Shown here one piece after another: positions 1 to 7,735 of a stretch of 10,263 bases of DNA. This DNA is from Aphodosoma sp045600865 (GTDB lineage: Bacteria; Bacteroidota; Bacteroidia; Bacteroidales; Paludibacteraceae), in the NCBI GenBank assembly GCA_045600865.1, contig JAZRYS010000036.1:1-10263 (forward strand), in the 5' to 3' direction. The notes below the pieces were generated by a model. It did not search any database. It was not told the DNA's origin and saw only the letters and a program-made list of their open reading frames with translations. The position numbers and the translations under genes were made by a program. Positions within the stretch are counted from its first letter, which is position 1. Each line of letters opens with the position of its first letter.

Positions 1-27
1 TTTTCACCGTATGTGTTATTTAATTCT

Positions 28-113
28 GTCGTACCTACGGCACTCTATTAACGCATTGACCATTTTTACACAGGGCTCACGCCCTGTGCTATACTATTTC
101 GCTCTTACAGAGC
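28..113. repeat. Cluster of short palindromes (REP-like intergenic repeat)
   Basis: Three small inverted repeats follow each other: GTCGT/ACGGC (28-32 with 37-41, one G-T pair), a perfect CACAGGGC/GCCCTGTG stem with a 4-base loop (69-76 with 81-88), and GCTCT/AGAGC with a 3-base loop (101-105 with 109-113). No reading frame of note spans the stretch. From memory, similar strings recur between genes in Bacteroidales genomes, which suggests a dispersed palindromic element, but copy number cannot be judged from this window. No IS200-like or REP-associated transposase is present here. Confidence 0.5.
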
Positions 114-135
114 TTATTGTAACTTGCGAAACTTG

Positions 136-182
136 AGTAAAAATAAAAGACTCGCTCCTCGGGATATTCCCGAAAAGCGAGT
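136..182 (-). terminator. Intrinsic terminator downstream of the 419-aa gene
   Basis: ACTCGCT (150-156) pairs with AGCGAGT (176-182). Inside it CGGGA (160-164) pairs with TCCCG (168-172) around a 3-base loop. Read leftward, the hairpin is followed at once by a T-rich tract (CTTTTATTTTTA, complement of 138-149). This is a classic rho-independent terminator for minus-strand transcription. It lies about 75 bases beyond the stop codon of the 419-residue gene. On the plus strand the hairpin is not followed by T residues, so it is directional. Confidence 0.8.
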
Positions 183-210
183 GCAAAGGTACGGACTTTT
201 ATCCGTTATG

Positions 211-250
211 TTTATTCCGAATAGTTCCTGCTTAGTTCCTATTTATTCCG
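211..250. repeat. Small direct repeats after the 419-aa gene
   Basis: TTTATTCCG occurs at 211-219 and 242-250, and TAGTTCCT at 222-229 and 233-240, giving a nested pair of direct repeats about 11 and 31 bases apart. They lie between the stop codon at 255 and the terminator. They may be the residue of a local duplication or a protein or recombinase site; nothing in the window decides this. Confidence 0.3.
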
Positions 251-254
251 CGGA

Positions 255-1514
255 CTAAGTTAACCCTATGGCTTTCCTAAATTTAGCCATCATATCACCT
301 CCTCCACCATTACCAGCCTTCCGCTCGTATGCTTTTCTTAGCGACTCTTTGTCTTCGTTCCATTTTTTTGCGCTGTATGACCACACATTGTTGATATGCA
401 ACGCATTGGCTATCTCCCTTGCCAGAATGCCTTTCTCTTCGAGTGAAAGTCGGATAGGCTGATTTTGGTAATCGACAATGCCAGCTTGACGGAGATTATA
501 CCACACAAGATTCTCCAGATCGTCATCTTTTGGCCGTGCTTCATCAAAAACCATCTCCTTCTGCATCATACTGATAATATTTATCAGCTGGTAAAACTCA
601 TAAATTTCATCATCTGTCAGGTTCATGCGGTTCATATAAATGTGCTTTCCCAGTTTCTCTTCGTTCACCATTCTGTACAGTTTGCTGTCAAATGTGAAAA
701 TCCTTCGGAGATAGGCATATCGTTTCAGCAGTTGGTCATCTATGTTTCTCAATACACTGCAATGTTCTGTTTCCTCCCGGTACTTATCTCTGTCCGTATC
801 TTTGATCTTGAAATCCTTGTCGCAGCAGGCGCAAAATTCGCATTTGAGCAAACGGACTATCAGACTGCCTCTATAGTCAATAAGGTTTTCTAATTCAATG
901 TCAAGTTGATGGTTTTTCCAATCTTGGAAATCATGTTTGAGGCGATTCAGAAAACCCAATTTCCTTTCTGATTCTTTTCTATATTTTTGTGAAAGGTTGA
1001 TGTATGCTTCTGTTGTCCAAGTTTTATATAGGGTCGTCTCATGAATATCCTTTAGTGTTTCTGTGAGTTTTGTTATGCCATTGCTAAATATCTCGTCCAA
1101 TTCTTCTTCTGTCAAGAATATTTTTGATGATATGGCACTCAGACCAGTCTGTATTTTATCCCTGTTGTCTGGATTACATATTTTGCAGTTTTCGTCTGGT
1201 TTATAGTCCTGCATTCGGTTGACAAGCGTTTTCACGTCATAAACATTATCGCTGTCGCTGCTTATGGTTTCTCGTTTGAAATCCCACTTGCTATCATCAC
1301 ACCACTCCTCATAGTCCAAGCATACATCCATATCAATTTCATCTTTCTGCAAACTTTCTTTCAGCTTATTGAAGACTTCGTTCAGTTCAACTACGTTCAA
1401 ACACCTGCCGAACTTTCGCAACCTGATGTTAAGACCAGACAAGCCTTCAAGTGGCGAAATGTCCGCCTGAAGCATCTTTAATTTCTGCTCATATTTTGAG
1501 TTTCGTTTGCTCAT
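255..1514 (-). CDS. Unrecognised 419-aa cysteine-containing protein
   Basis: The family is not recognised. The ATG at 1514 opens a 419-codon frame ending in TAG. The product is charged, Lys/Glu/Asp-rich and looks mostly helical, with no signal peptide or membrane segment, so it is probably cytoplasmic. It has scattered cysteines that could bind metal: Cys110-x2-Cys113, the cluster Cys225, 228, 230, 231, and His251-Cys252. Near residues 363-385 (ILAREIANALHINN) there is a segment that could be a helix-turn-helix, and the C-terminus has a flexible Gly-rich stretch (401-406) before a basic tail. It lies on the same strand as hsdR, 247 bases downstream of it, with a long hairpin between them and its own terminator behind it. 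The DNA is more AT-rich than hsdR, suggesting separate acquisition. It may be a DNA- or RNA-binding accessory of the restriction locus or an unrelated neighbour. The reading frame is convincing; the function is unknown. Confidence 0.8.
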   Translation of the reverse strand: MSKRNSKYEQKLKMLQADISPLEGLSGLNIRLRKFGRCLNVVELNEVFNKLKESLQKDEIDMDVCLDYEEWCDDSKWDFKRETISSDSDNVYDVKTLVNRMQDYKPDENCKICNPDNRDKIQTGLSAISSKIFLTEEELDEIFSNGITKLTETLKDIHETTLYKTWTTEAYINLSQKYRKESERKLGFLNRLKHDFQDWKNHQLDIELENLIDYRGSLIVRLLKCEFCACCDKDFKIKDTDRDKYREETEHCSVLRNIDDQLLKRYAYLRRIFTFDSKLYRMVNEEKLGKHIYMNRMNLTDDEIYEFYQLINIISMMQKEMVFDEARPKDDDLENLVWYNLRQAGIVDYQNQPIRLSLEEKGILAREIANALHINNVWSYSAKKWNEDKESLRKAYERKAGNGGGGDMMAKFRKAIGLT

Positions 1515-1551
1515 CGTAGAGTGTTATTGTTTTTATTAAAACAGTGCACGA

Positions 1552-1568
1552 GCGTCCGGCAAGGACGT
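1552..1568. repeat. Small GC-rich hairpin beside the long inverted repeat
   Basis: CGTCC (1553-1557) pairs with GGACG (1563-1567) around GGCAA, with a further G-T closing pair. It lies 7 bases from the base of the long inverted repeat and 38 bases upstream of the start codon of the 419-residue gene. Read leftward there is no immediate T-run, so it is a poor terminator. It may be part of the same folded RNA. Confidence 0.4.
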
Positions 1569-1574
1569 AAAAAA

Positions 1575-1705
1575 AGTAAGCAGGATATCCGCAAAGAACC
1601 CATTTCAGTTTTATACAGACCCTTACCGTCCACTCATACACTGAGGTATATGGACTTCTGAGTCGTATATCTCCCTGAAACTTTATTTTGCGGATTTTGC
1701 TTACT
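1575..1705. repeat. 131-base imperfect inverted repeat, candidate structured RNA
   Basis: The arms pair in order: 1575-1586 with 1694-1705 (AGTAAGCA/TGCTTACT plus two G-T and two A-T pairs), 1589-1596 with 1686-1693 (CCGCAAA core), 1603-1608 with 1675-1680 (TTTCAG/CTGAAA), 1614-1616 with 1665-1667, 1618-1620 with 1662-1664, 1628-1632 with 1651-1655 (GTCCA/TGGAC), and 1636-1639 with 1646-1649. The terminal loop is 1640-1645. Three G-T pairs have G on the left and T on the right, which favours folding of a plus-strand RNA. However, a run of seven T follows the base of the stem on the minus strand (complement of 1569-1575), which favours a minus-strand transcript ending here. It fills most of the gap between hsdR and the 419-residue gene. 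It could be a structured RNA, an oversized terminator for the hsd operon, or a miniature inverted-repeat element. Confidence 0.65.
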
Positions 1706-1746
1706 GGAGATACGCGCCTATTAACGCTTATGTCACTATGTCTTTA

Positions 1747-1761
1747 TCCTGTATTGCAGGA
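1747..1761. repeat. Small hairpin directly after the hsdR stop
   Basis: TCCTG (1747-1751) pairs with CAGGA (1757-1761) around a 5-base loop, immediately beyond the hsdR TAG codon. No T-run follows on the minus strand, so it is at best a weak 3'-end stabiliser rather than an intrinsic terminator. Confidence 0.35.
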
Positions 1762-4700
1762 CTATATATTCAAATATCTTTCTAAAAACTCTTTCAGCAG
1801 CTCAATCACTCTTTTCTTCGTGGCTGCCCTCTTGGCTGCCCCTCCTTTGCCGAACAGAGGCATAGGCGGCAGCAGCTTCACAATCTCCGTGCCTGTCTCG
1901 GCTATCATCTCGCTCTTGAAGGCATTTTCCATGAAGGCTTTTGTCTCTTCCGGCTTAAGTCTCTCTTTGGTTATTATTTCGTTCAGTTCACGTTCTTTCT
2001 GTTCCTCCACATATTTCTGCCACTCCTCGAACACATCTTTTCCCTTCTCTGCTGTCAGGCTTCTCACGAACTGCTCTATCAGTTCCTTCTTGTTTCGCAT
2101 GTCGGGACTTGCTGCCACGCCTTTTTCAATCTCTATCAGTATCTCTTTGTCCTTGCAGTTGCTGTCGTGGTATTTCTGCACGAGCAGCAGAATGTAGGTT
2201 ATGTCTATCTGCACCTGACGTACCAGCTCTATCTCAAACTCCAGGTCATCCTCTATGTCAACCTTCTCCCCTCTCTCCTTCTCGCGTTTCACCTCTTCGT
2301 ATATGTCGTAGTACCACGAGGTGTAGTCCTGCTTCTCGCCAACCTTGATTATGCGGACCTTGTTCAGTTCGTCAATATCTTCGCTGTTAAATTCATCAAA
2401 AGCAGTCAGCAGGTTGAAAGCTCTCAGGTAGTTACCATACATGCGCACGAACTCTTTCTTCTCCTCAATGTCTGTTATCTGACCGAGGCTGCCTACAGGA
2501 AAACGCTCTTTCAGTTCTGTCGCTATCTCTACATAGCCTTCACAGTGTTTTCCCTTCTCGTCATAGCCGAAGTAGTAATCCTTCCATGTGCGCATCTTGA
2601 TTATGCCGCCAGCGTCCTTGTCGCCGAAGAGCTCAAGACAGTCGTCAGTGCGCTTTGTCAGGTTGCGGAAGCATACTATGTTGCCGCAGTCCTTCACGGC
2701 ATTGAGTATTCGATTAGTGCGGCTGAATGCCTGCAGCAGTCCGTGCATCTTCAGTGGTTTATCCACAAAGAGTGTGTTCAGGCATTTTGCATCGAAACCT
2801 GTCAGGAACATTCCCATCACTATCAGCAGGTCTATCTCACGGTTCTTCATGCGGAGCGACACGTCTTTGTAGTAGTTTCTGAAACCATCGCTCGATTTCA
2901 GCGAATATGATGTACTGAACATACGGTTGTAGTCAGCCATGGCAAGTTCCAGCACCTCTTTTGATGTAGCGTCCATCCGGTCGAATGCCTCTGGATCCTC
3001 GCTGATGAAACCGTTCTCGTCTTCTGCCTCGTTAGGCTTGAAGGTATATATAGTGGCTATCTTGTAGTCTAAATCTCTCTCTTCAATCTGACGTTTCAGT
3101 TCAAGGTAATACTTTATTGCCATCTTCACGCTGTCGCAGGCGAGCATTGCGTTGAAACCTCTTACGTTGACACGGCTCTTCTTCTCTTCTGCATTACGTC
3201 CACGGCGCACCATCTCACGCACGTTGGTCAGACGGCTGAGCAGGTAACTCTCCGTGCGCTTGGTCTTCAGGTCAAAGTCTTTCAGTATTCGTGCTGACAC
3301 ATGCTCAATCCTCTCGTCTGCCATCAGGGCTTTCTCGGTCTCTATCCCCCACACGTCTTCATTCTCAATGTTCTTCTTCGCCTTGATGGTGTTTATGTAG
3401 TCAACCTTGAATTTCAGTACGTTGTGGTCTTGAATGGCATTTACTATTGTGTATGTGTGCAGGGCACGTGTGTTGTTGCCTTGATTGTCCGGTTCACCGC
3501 CAAACACCTCTGCCGTTGTCTTCATGTCGCCGTCTGTGCGCACGTTGGCGTTGCGTGCAAAGATAGGCGTGCCCGTAAAGCCGAACATCAGATATTTCTT
3601 GAATCGCTTTACGATAAGCTTGTGCATGTCGCCAAACTGACTGCGATGGCATTCGTCAAAGATAAGCACGATGTTACGGTCGAGCACACTTATCTCCTCC
3701 TTGCTCTTCAGCACGTTGGTCAGTTTCTGTATGGTGGTGATTATTATCTTGCTCTCAGGGTCGTTCAGCTGACGACGGAGTATGTTGCTGTTGGAGTTGC
3801 CGTTGGCGCAGCCAGGCTCGAAGTTGTCATACTCGTTCATCGTCTGGTAGTCCAAATCCTGACGGTCAACGACAAAGAGCACTTTTTCGATACCTTCAAG
3901 TTCTGTAGCCAACTGAGCGGTCTTGAATGATGTCAGTGTCTTGCCCGAACCTGTGGTGTGCCATATATATCCGCCAGCCTTTGTCGTGCCCTGCCAACGG
4001 TTCAGCAGTGCTGTCCTTATGCGCAGCAGAATCTTCTCGGTTGCTGCTATCTGGTAAGGGCGCATGGCGAGCAGTACTTTGTCTGCCGTGAAGACGCAAT
4101 ATCTGGTCAGTATGTTCAGCAGTGTGCGTTTGGCAAGGAATGTCTCGGCGAAATCCTCAAGTTCAGTGATGACGTTATTGTCTTGGTCACTCCAATAGGA
4201 TGTGAACTCGAAACTGTTCGACTCGCTCTTCACCCTGATCTGTTTGGCTTTCCGCTCTTCGTTAATCTTGGCAAAGCGGGTAGTGTTGCTGTAGTATTTG
4301 GTCTGTGTGCCGTTGCTGATGATGAAGATCTGTGCATAATCATACAGGGCATTGCCTGCCCAGAAACTCTCCTTCTGATAGCGGCCTATCTGGTTGAAAG
4401 CCTCCTTGATGCTCACGCCACGGCGTTTCAGCTCAATGTGGACAAGCGGCAGACCGTTCACCAGTATTGTCACGTCATAGCGGTTCTTGTATGTCCCGCC
4501 TGTCGGCACATACTGGTTTATCACCTGCAGGCGGTTGTTGTGGATGTTGCGTTTGTCTATGAGGTAAATGTTCTTCGATGTGCCGTCGTCCATCAGCAGC
4601 GAGCGGATATGCTCTTTCTGTATTATCTCTGTCTTCTCCTCGATTGTGCGAGACTCGTTGGCTATGTCGCCTTCAAAGAGTCTCTTCCACTCTGCGTTGC

Positions 4701-4929
4701 TGAATTTTATGTTGTTCAGCAGTTCGAGTTGCGCTTTCAGGTTGTCGATAAGCTCCTCTTCCGAATGAATCTCGGGATAGCCGTAGCCCTGACGGCACAG
4801 CTGCTCAATCAGAGTTTTCTCTAATTGAGCCTCGCTCTGATAGCCGCTGTTGTCACGCTCACGGTGGTTGTATCGTGCAACCACAGTAGCCTCGTCTTGT
4901 TCTACTACTATTTTCAGTTCTTCGGACAT
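1762..4929 (-). CDS. hsdR: Type I restriction enzyme, R (nuclease/translocase) subunit
   Basis: This is the motor and nuclease subunit that joins the HsdM/HsdS methylase, pulls in unmodified DNA using ATP and cleaves it at a distance. Numbered from the ATG at 4929 (1055 residues), the PD-(D/E)xK nuclease site is Asp152, Glu166, Lys168 with a QxxxY motif at 180-184. The helicase motor has Walker A TTGSGKT (325-331), DECH (425-428), TGTP (451-454), TGFDA (710-714) and QAFSRTNR (733-740). Spacing and size closely match the EcoR124I-type subunit, whose catalytic residues are, from memory, D151, E165 and K167. An in-frame TTG three codons earlier (4938) would overlap hsdS; I prefer the ATG because it leaves one base after the hsdS stop and mirrors the hsdM-hsdS junction. 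No frameshift or missing catalytic residue is seen, so restriction is probably functional. Confidence 0.96.
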   Translation of the reverse strand: MSEELKIVVEQDEATVVARYNHRERDNSGYQSEAQLEKTLIEQLCRQGYGYPEIHSEEELIDNLKAQLELLNNIKFSNAEWKRLFEGDIANESRTIEEKTEIIQKEHIRSLLMDDGTSKNIYLIDKRNIHNNRLQVINQYVPTGGTYKNRYDVTILVNGLPLVHIELKRRGVSIKEAFNQIGRYQKESFWAGNALYDYAQIFIISNGTQTKYYSNTTRFAKINEERKAKQIRVKSESNSFEFTSYWSDQDNNVITELEDFAETFLAKRTLLNILTRYCVFTADKVLLAMRPYQIAATEKILLRIRTALLNRWQGTTKAGGYIWHTTGSGKTLTSFKTAQLATELEGIEKVLFVVDRQDLDYQTMNEYDNFEPGCANGNSNSNILRRQLNDPESKIIITTIQKLTNVLKSKEEISVLDRNIVLIFDECHRSQFGDMHKLIVKRFKKYLMFGFTGTPIFARNANVRTDGDMKTTAEVFGGEPDNQGNNTRALHTYTIVNAIQDHNVLKFKVDYINTIKAKKNIENEDVWGIETEKALMADERIEHVSARILKDFDLKTKRTESYLLSRLTNVREMVRRGRNAEEKKSRVNVRGFNAMLACDSVKMAIKYYLELKRQIEERDLDYKIATIYTFKPNEAEDENGFISEDPEAFDRMDATSKEVLELAMADYNRMFSTSYSLKSSDGFRNYYKDVSLRMKNREIDLLIVMGMFLTGFDAKCLNTLFVDKPLKMHGLLQAFSRTNRILNAVKDCGNIVCFRNLTKRTDDCLELFGDKDAGGIIKMRTWKDYYFGYDEKGKHCEGYVEIATELKERFPVGSLGQITDIEEKKEFVRMYGNYLRAFNLLTAFDEFNSEDIDELNKVRIIKVGEKQDYTSWYYDIYEEVKREKERGEKVDIEDDLEFEIELVRQVQIDITYILLLVQKYHDSNCKDKEILIEIEKGVAASPDMRNKKELIEQFVRSLTAEKGKDVFEEWQKYVEEQKERELNEIITKERLKPEETKAFMENAFKSEMIAETGTEIVKLLPPMPLFGKGGAAKRAATKKRVIELLKEFLERYLNI

Positions 4930-4930
4930 A

Positions 4931-6025
4931 TCATTCAAATGTCAATAGTTTCTCACGGTAATATTCGTATTGCTTTTTACGCAATTCCAACTCCCTTTTC
5001 AAGGTTGATATCATCTCCTCGAATTTATCGAGTTTGGCGACTATTTCTTGCTGCTTATCTGGCGAAGGAAAAGGAAACTTAAACTTACTCATTGCGTCTC
5101 CTGACACCCTCACAACTTTTGCCCCTGTTGCCGCAGGCTTTTTCTGTTCCGCAAAACTCTCTGTTTTGAACAAATGAGCGACATATATTGGATTTTGGTT
5201 ATGAGAGAAACAAATAGAATCACCACTATATGCAACTTCTTCTTCACCCATCCATGCTGTTGCCTTACAACATGCCTCAACATCTTCGCTTGTGGTCGCA
5301 ATCAATAAATCACCTTTTCGTGCATGTTTGAGTTTTTTCCACAACTCATTCTTACAGTATGAAATTGTTTCATTTGTATATAAGCCATAATAAGTATGTA
5401 TTTGACCATAATGAATACATGGTCTTCCTTTATCAACGAAATCGCTTTTTTGTAAACCATTACCTCTTATGAAAGTTCCTATTTCGCCTAATGTTTTTAC
5501 AATACCAATTGAAGAAACCTCTGCTATCATCTTCTCCCGATAAAACTCATACTGTTTTTGGCGTAGAAGTAATTCTTTCTCCACATTCTCCACCATCCCT
5601 TCAAATTTGTCTAATATATCTACTATGCGCTGCTGTTCGGAAAGTGATGGTAGGGGGATTTCAAAATTATCTATATCTTTACCATGAACATGTGGAACTC
5701 CAGCTCCTTTTTGGGTGTCAAATATACGTTGTTGGTTTAACTTCAAGAAATAAAATAAATATTTTGTATTTAAAGATTCATCAGTTTCTATAGTAAATGC
5801 ATCAGAAACCCATATAGGGATAGTCCAATATGATACAAAACCAGCGTAAGCTCCTGAACCAGCAACTGTAATACATTCAGCTTTCCTATTTGATTGATTA
5901 TGAAAATATGAAGGCTTTTGACCACCAGCAACAACAGGTACATTTCCTTTAACTGCCTGTTTTGCTGTTATTGTTTGTCCTCTTTTAAAAGTGCAAACTT
6001 CTCCTAATTTCACCCATCTCACCAT
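4931..6025 (-). CDS. hsdS: Type I restriction enzyme, S (specificity) subunit
   Basis: HsdS sets the bipartite DNA target of both methylation and cleavage and scaffolds two HsdM and two HsdR subunits. The 364-residue product has the usual plan: target-recognition domain 1 (about 1-124), central conserved helix (125-167, with SLSEQQRIVDILDKFE), target-recognition domain 2 (about 172-318, ending near GDAMSKFKFPFPSP), and distal conserved helix (319-361, DKQQEIVAKLDKFEEMI). The two helical segments are clearly duplicated versions of each other, both ending in YREKM/L. The ATG at 6025 follows the hsdM TAA by one base. The recognition domains are AT-rich compared with hsdM and hsdR, as expected if these domains are exchanged between strains. 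Only one hsdS copy and no recombinase are present, so no shuffling cassette is visible. The two target half-sites cannot be deduced. Confidence 0.95.
   Translation of the reverse strand: MVRWVKLGEVCTFKRGQTITAKQAVKGNVPVVAGGQKPSYFHNQSNRKAECITVAGSGAYAGFVSYWTIPIWVSDAFTIETDESLNTKYLFYFLKLNQQRIFDTQKGAGVPHVHGKDIDNFEIPLPSLSEQQRIVDILDKFEGMVENVEKELLLRQKQYEFYREKMIAEVSSIGIVKTLGEIGTFIRGNGLQKSDFVDKGRPCIHYGQIHTYYGLYTNETISYCKNELWKKLKHARKGDLLIATTSEDVEACCKATAWMGEEEVAYSGDSICFSHNQNPIYVAHLFKTESFAEQKKPAATGAKVVRVSGDAMSKFKFPFPSPDKQQEIVAKLDKFEEMISTLKRELELRKKQYEYYREKLLTFE
4943..5071 (-). repeat. Distal conserved helix of HsdS (second copy)
   Basis: This codes for HsdS residues 319-361 and is a direct-orientation partner of 5525-5653, with matching residues Q-Q-x-I-V, LDKFE and K-Q-Y-E-x-Y-R-E-K. 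Such paired segments are the usual crossover points for swapping recognition domains. Confidence 0.75.
5525..5653 (-). repeat. Central conserved helix of HsdS (first copy)
   Basis: This codes for HsdS residues 125-167, which form the spacer coiled coil between the two recognition domains; its length fixes the gap between the DNA half-sites. It is a diverged direct repeat of 4943-5071. The divergence is high enough at base level that frequent homologous recombination between the copies is unlikely. Confidence 0.75.
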
Positions 6026-6026
6026 A

Positions 6027-7589
6027 TTACTTTCCCTCCATCTCCTTTATAATCTTTTCAATATCACTATAAAGGCAATCATATTTCTCCCTCAAAGCAC
6101 GAACCTCTGCATTTACTGCCTCTATGTCAATCTTCTCACGGGTGTCCTCCTGCTCGACGTAGGATGAGACGGAGAGGTTGCTTTCGTTGGCGAGGATGTC
6201 GGAGATTGTGACCAATTTAGTGAAATACTGCACCTCCTTGCGCTCGCAGTAGGCGTTCACTATGTTGTTTTGATTCTGCTCTGTCAGGATGTTCTTGTTG
6301 CCCGACTTCCTGAACTCACGAGAGGCATCAACGAACAGCACGTTGTTGTCCTTCTTGCGGCTCTTGCGCAACACGATGATGCATGTTGCAATGCCCACGC
6401 CAAAGAAGAGGTTTGAAGGCAACTGTATGACCGTGTCAACATAGTTGTTCTCGACAAGATACTGTCGGATGGTCTTCTCAGCCCCTCCACGGTAGAGCAC
6501 GCCAGGGAACTCGACTATCGCGCATGTGCCTGTCTCTTTCAGGTGGTAGAGCATGTGCATGGTGAAAGCAAGGTCGGCAGCACTCTGTGGGGCAAGAACC
6601 CCGGCTGGCGAATAGCGGTCGTTGTTTATCAGCAGTGGGTTCTCCTTGCCTATCCATTTCAGCGAATAAGGTGGGTTGCTGACTATGGCGTCAAAACGCT
6701 TGTCGATATGCTTAGGGTCGAGCAGCGTGTCGCCAAGCTGTATGTCGAAGTTGCTGAAGTTGATGTCGTGCAGGAACATGTTGATGCGGCAGAGGTTGTA
6801 GGTGGTGATGTTCACCTCCTGACCGTAATATCTCAGTCCTTTCTTGTTGTCCGGGTCAACTATCTTCTTGAATTTAAGGAGGAGCGAACCTGAACCACAT
6901 GCAGGGTCATAGACCTCTTTCAATCCATCGTTGTCGAACGAGGCAATACGTGCAAGCACCTCGCTGACCTCCTGAGGGGTAAAATATTCTCCTCCGCTCT
7001 TGCCGGCATTTGCAGCATACATCTTCATCAGATATTCGTATGCATCGCCAAATGGGTCAATCTGACGGTTGTTGTAGTCGCCGTCAAGCTTTATGGCGGC
7101 AATCTTCATCATCACCTTGGCGAGAGTCCTGTTGCGCTCAATCACCGAGTTGCCCAAGGCTGCGCTGTCAACTATGAAATCGGAGAATAGTCCACGAAGG
7201 TCGTCCTCGCTCTCTGTGCCCTGCGCACTCGCTTCTATCGAACGGAACACCTGTGCCAGAGTCTCGTTCAGGTTGTCGTCATTTTCGGCATTTTCCACCA
7301 CACGGCAGAACAGCTGGCTTGGCAGGATGAAGAAACCCTTCTCGGCTACTATCATCTCGCGAGCCTCCTCTGCTTCCTCGTCTGTTATCTTCGTTGCATA
7401 GTCAAAATTCTCTTCCCCTGCGACATGCTGCAAGCGGTTTATGTATTTTGTTATATTCTCGCTGATATAGCGATAGAAGAGCATACCAAGGACGTATGCC
7501 TTGAAATCCCATCCGTCAACTTTACCTCTCAGGTCGTCTGCAATAGCCCAGATGGTCTTGTGCAGCTCTTCACGTTCTTTTGCTGCCAT
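6027..7589 (-). CDS. hsdM: Type I restriction enzyme, M (N6-adenine methyltransferase) subunit
   Basis: HsdM transfers a methyl group from S-adenosylmethionine to adenine N6 in the target chosen by HsdS, protecting host DNA. The 520-residue protein has an N-terminal helical HsdM domain (about 6-165, beginning TIWAIADDLRGKVDGWDFKA) and the methylase domain. GGEYFTP is at 199-205, the cofactor-binding motif DPACGSG at 228-234 and the catalytic NPPY at 315-318, followed by a C-terminal helical tail for contact with HsdS. Length and motif order are typical, with no gaps. It is the first gene of the hsdMSR operon, with hsdS one base downstream. The ATG at 7589 follows the stop codon of a small upstream frame by two bases. 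No TAnnTTTG promoter was found just upstream. A terminator hairpin about 150 bases upstream separates it from the next gene, so its promoter is unresolved. Confidence 0.96.
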   Translation of the reverse strand: MAAKEREELHKTIWAIADDLRGKVDGWDFKAYVLGMLFYRYISENITKYINRLQHVAGEENFDYATKITDEEAEEAREMIVAEKGFFILPSQLFCRVVENAENDDNLNETLAQVFRSIEASAQGTESEDDLRGLFSDFIVDSAALGNSVIERNRTLAKVMMKIAAIKLDGDYNNRQIDPFGDAYEYLMKMYAANAGKSGGEYFTPQEVSEVLARIASFDNDGLKEVYDPACGSGSLLLKFKKIVDPDNKKGLRYYGQEVNITTYNLCRINMFLHDINFSNFDIQLGDTLLDPKHIDKRFDAIVSNPPYSLKWIGKENPLLINNDRYSPAGVLAPQSAADLAFTMHMLYHLKETGTCAIVEFPGVLYRGGAEKTIRQYLVENNYVDTVIQLPSNLFFGVGIATCIIVLRKSRKKDNNVLFVDASREFRKSGNKNILTEQNQNNIVNAYCERKEVQYFTKLVTISDILANESNLSVSSYVEQEDTREKIDIEAVNAEVRALREKYDCLYSDIEKIIKEMEGK

Positions 7590-7591
7590 GA

Positions 7592-7735
7592 CTAATCCAG
7601 ATTTATTGAGTCGGTTGATACTGTTGTGTCAAACTCCAGCTCTATTCCGGAGAGATTGCCGCTGCCTTTCTGTCTCTGTACAGGAACGTTTTCGGGGCTG
7701 CTGCAGGATGTTAAAGCGACTATTGCAAATAGCAT
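7592..7735 (-). CDS. Candidate 47-aa lipoprotein frame preceding hsdM
   Basis: An ATG at 7735 opens 47 codons ending TAG, two bases before the hsdM ATG. The product begins with a hydrophobic stretch and a lipobox-like Leu8-Thr9-Ser10-Cys11, followed by Ser-Ser and then a short polar, acidic tail. That is the pattern of a small Bacteroidetes lipoprotein cleaved before Cys11 and anchored by lipid. Oddities: no basic residue precedes the hydrophobic stretch, and the start codon sits within 10 bases of a terminator hairpin, so its promoter is unclear. The frame stays open to 7849 without an earlier ATG. It could be a real small lipoprotein, a degraded 3' end of an older gene, or a chance frame. 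Tight spacing to hsdM argues for co-transcription if it is real. Confidence 0.45.
   Translation of the reverse strand: MLFAIVALTSCSSPENVPVQRQKGSGNLSGIELEFDTTVSTDSINLD

Noticed and set aside
184..191. Minus-strand TACCTTTG, matching the -7 promoter motif
   Set aside because: No TTG lies about 20 bases upstream, and a leftward terminator starts within its hairpin base directly downstream, so a promoter here would be cut off at once.
1575..1705. Retron msr-msd
   Set aside because: The hairpin size fits, but neither neighbouring protein has reverse transcriptase motifs, so a retron cannot be claimed.
2167..2910. Long plus-strand open frames within hsdR, also at 3301-3930 and 3958-4824
   Set aside because: They are antisense shadows of a gene with intact motifs; their translations are rich in Cys, Val and His without any recognisable domain.
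4930..4938. TTG start for hsdR at 4938, overlapping hsdS
   Set aside because: The ATG at 4929 follows the hsdS stop by one base, as at the hsdM-hsdS junction, and places the nuclease residues within one position of the remembered EcoR124I numbering.
4943..5653. Invertible hsdS shufflon
   Set aside because: The repeats are in direct orientation and diverged, there is only one hsdS and no recombinase gene is in the window.
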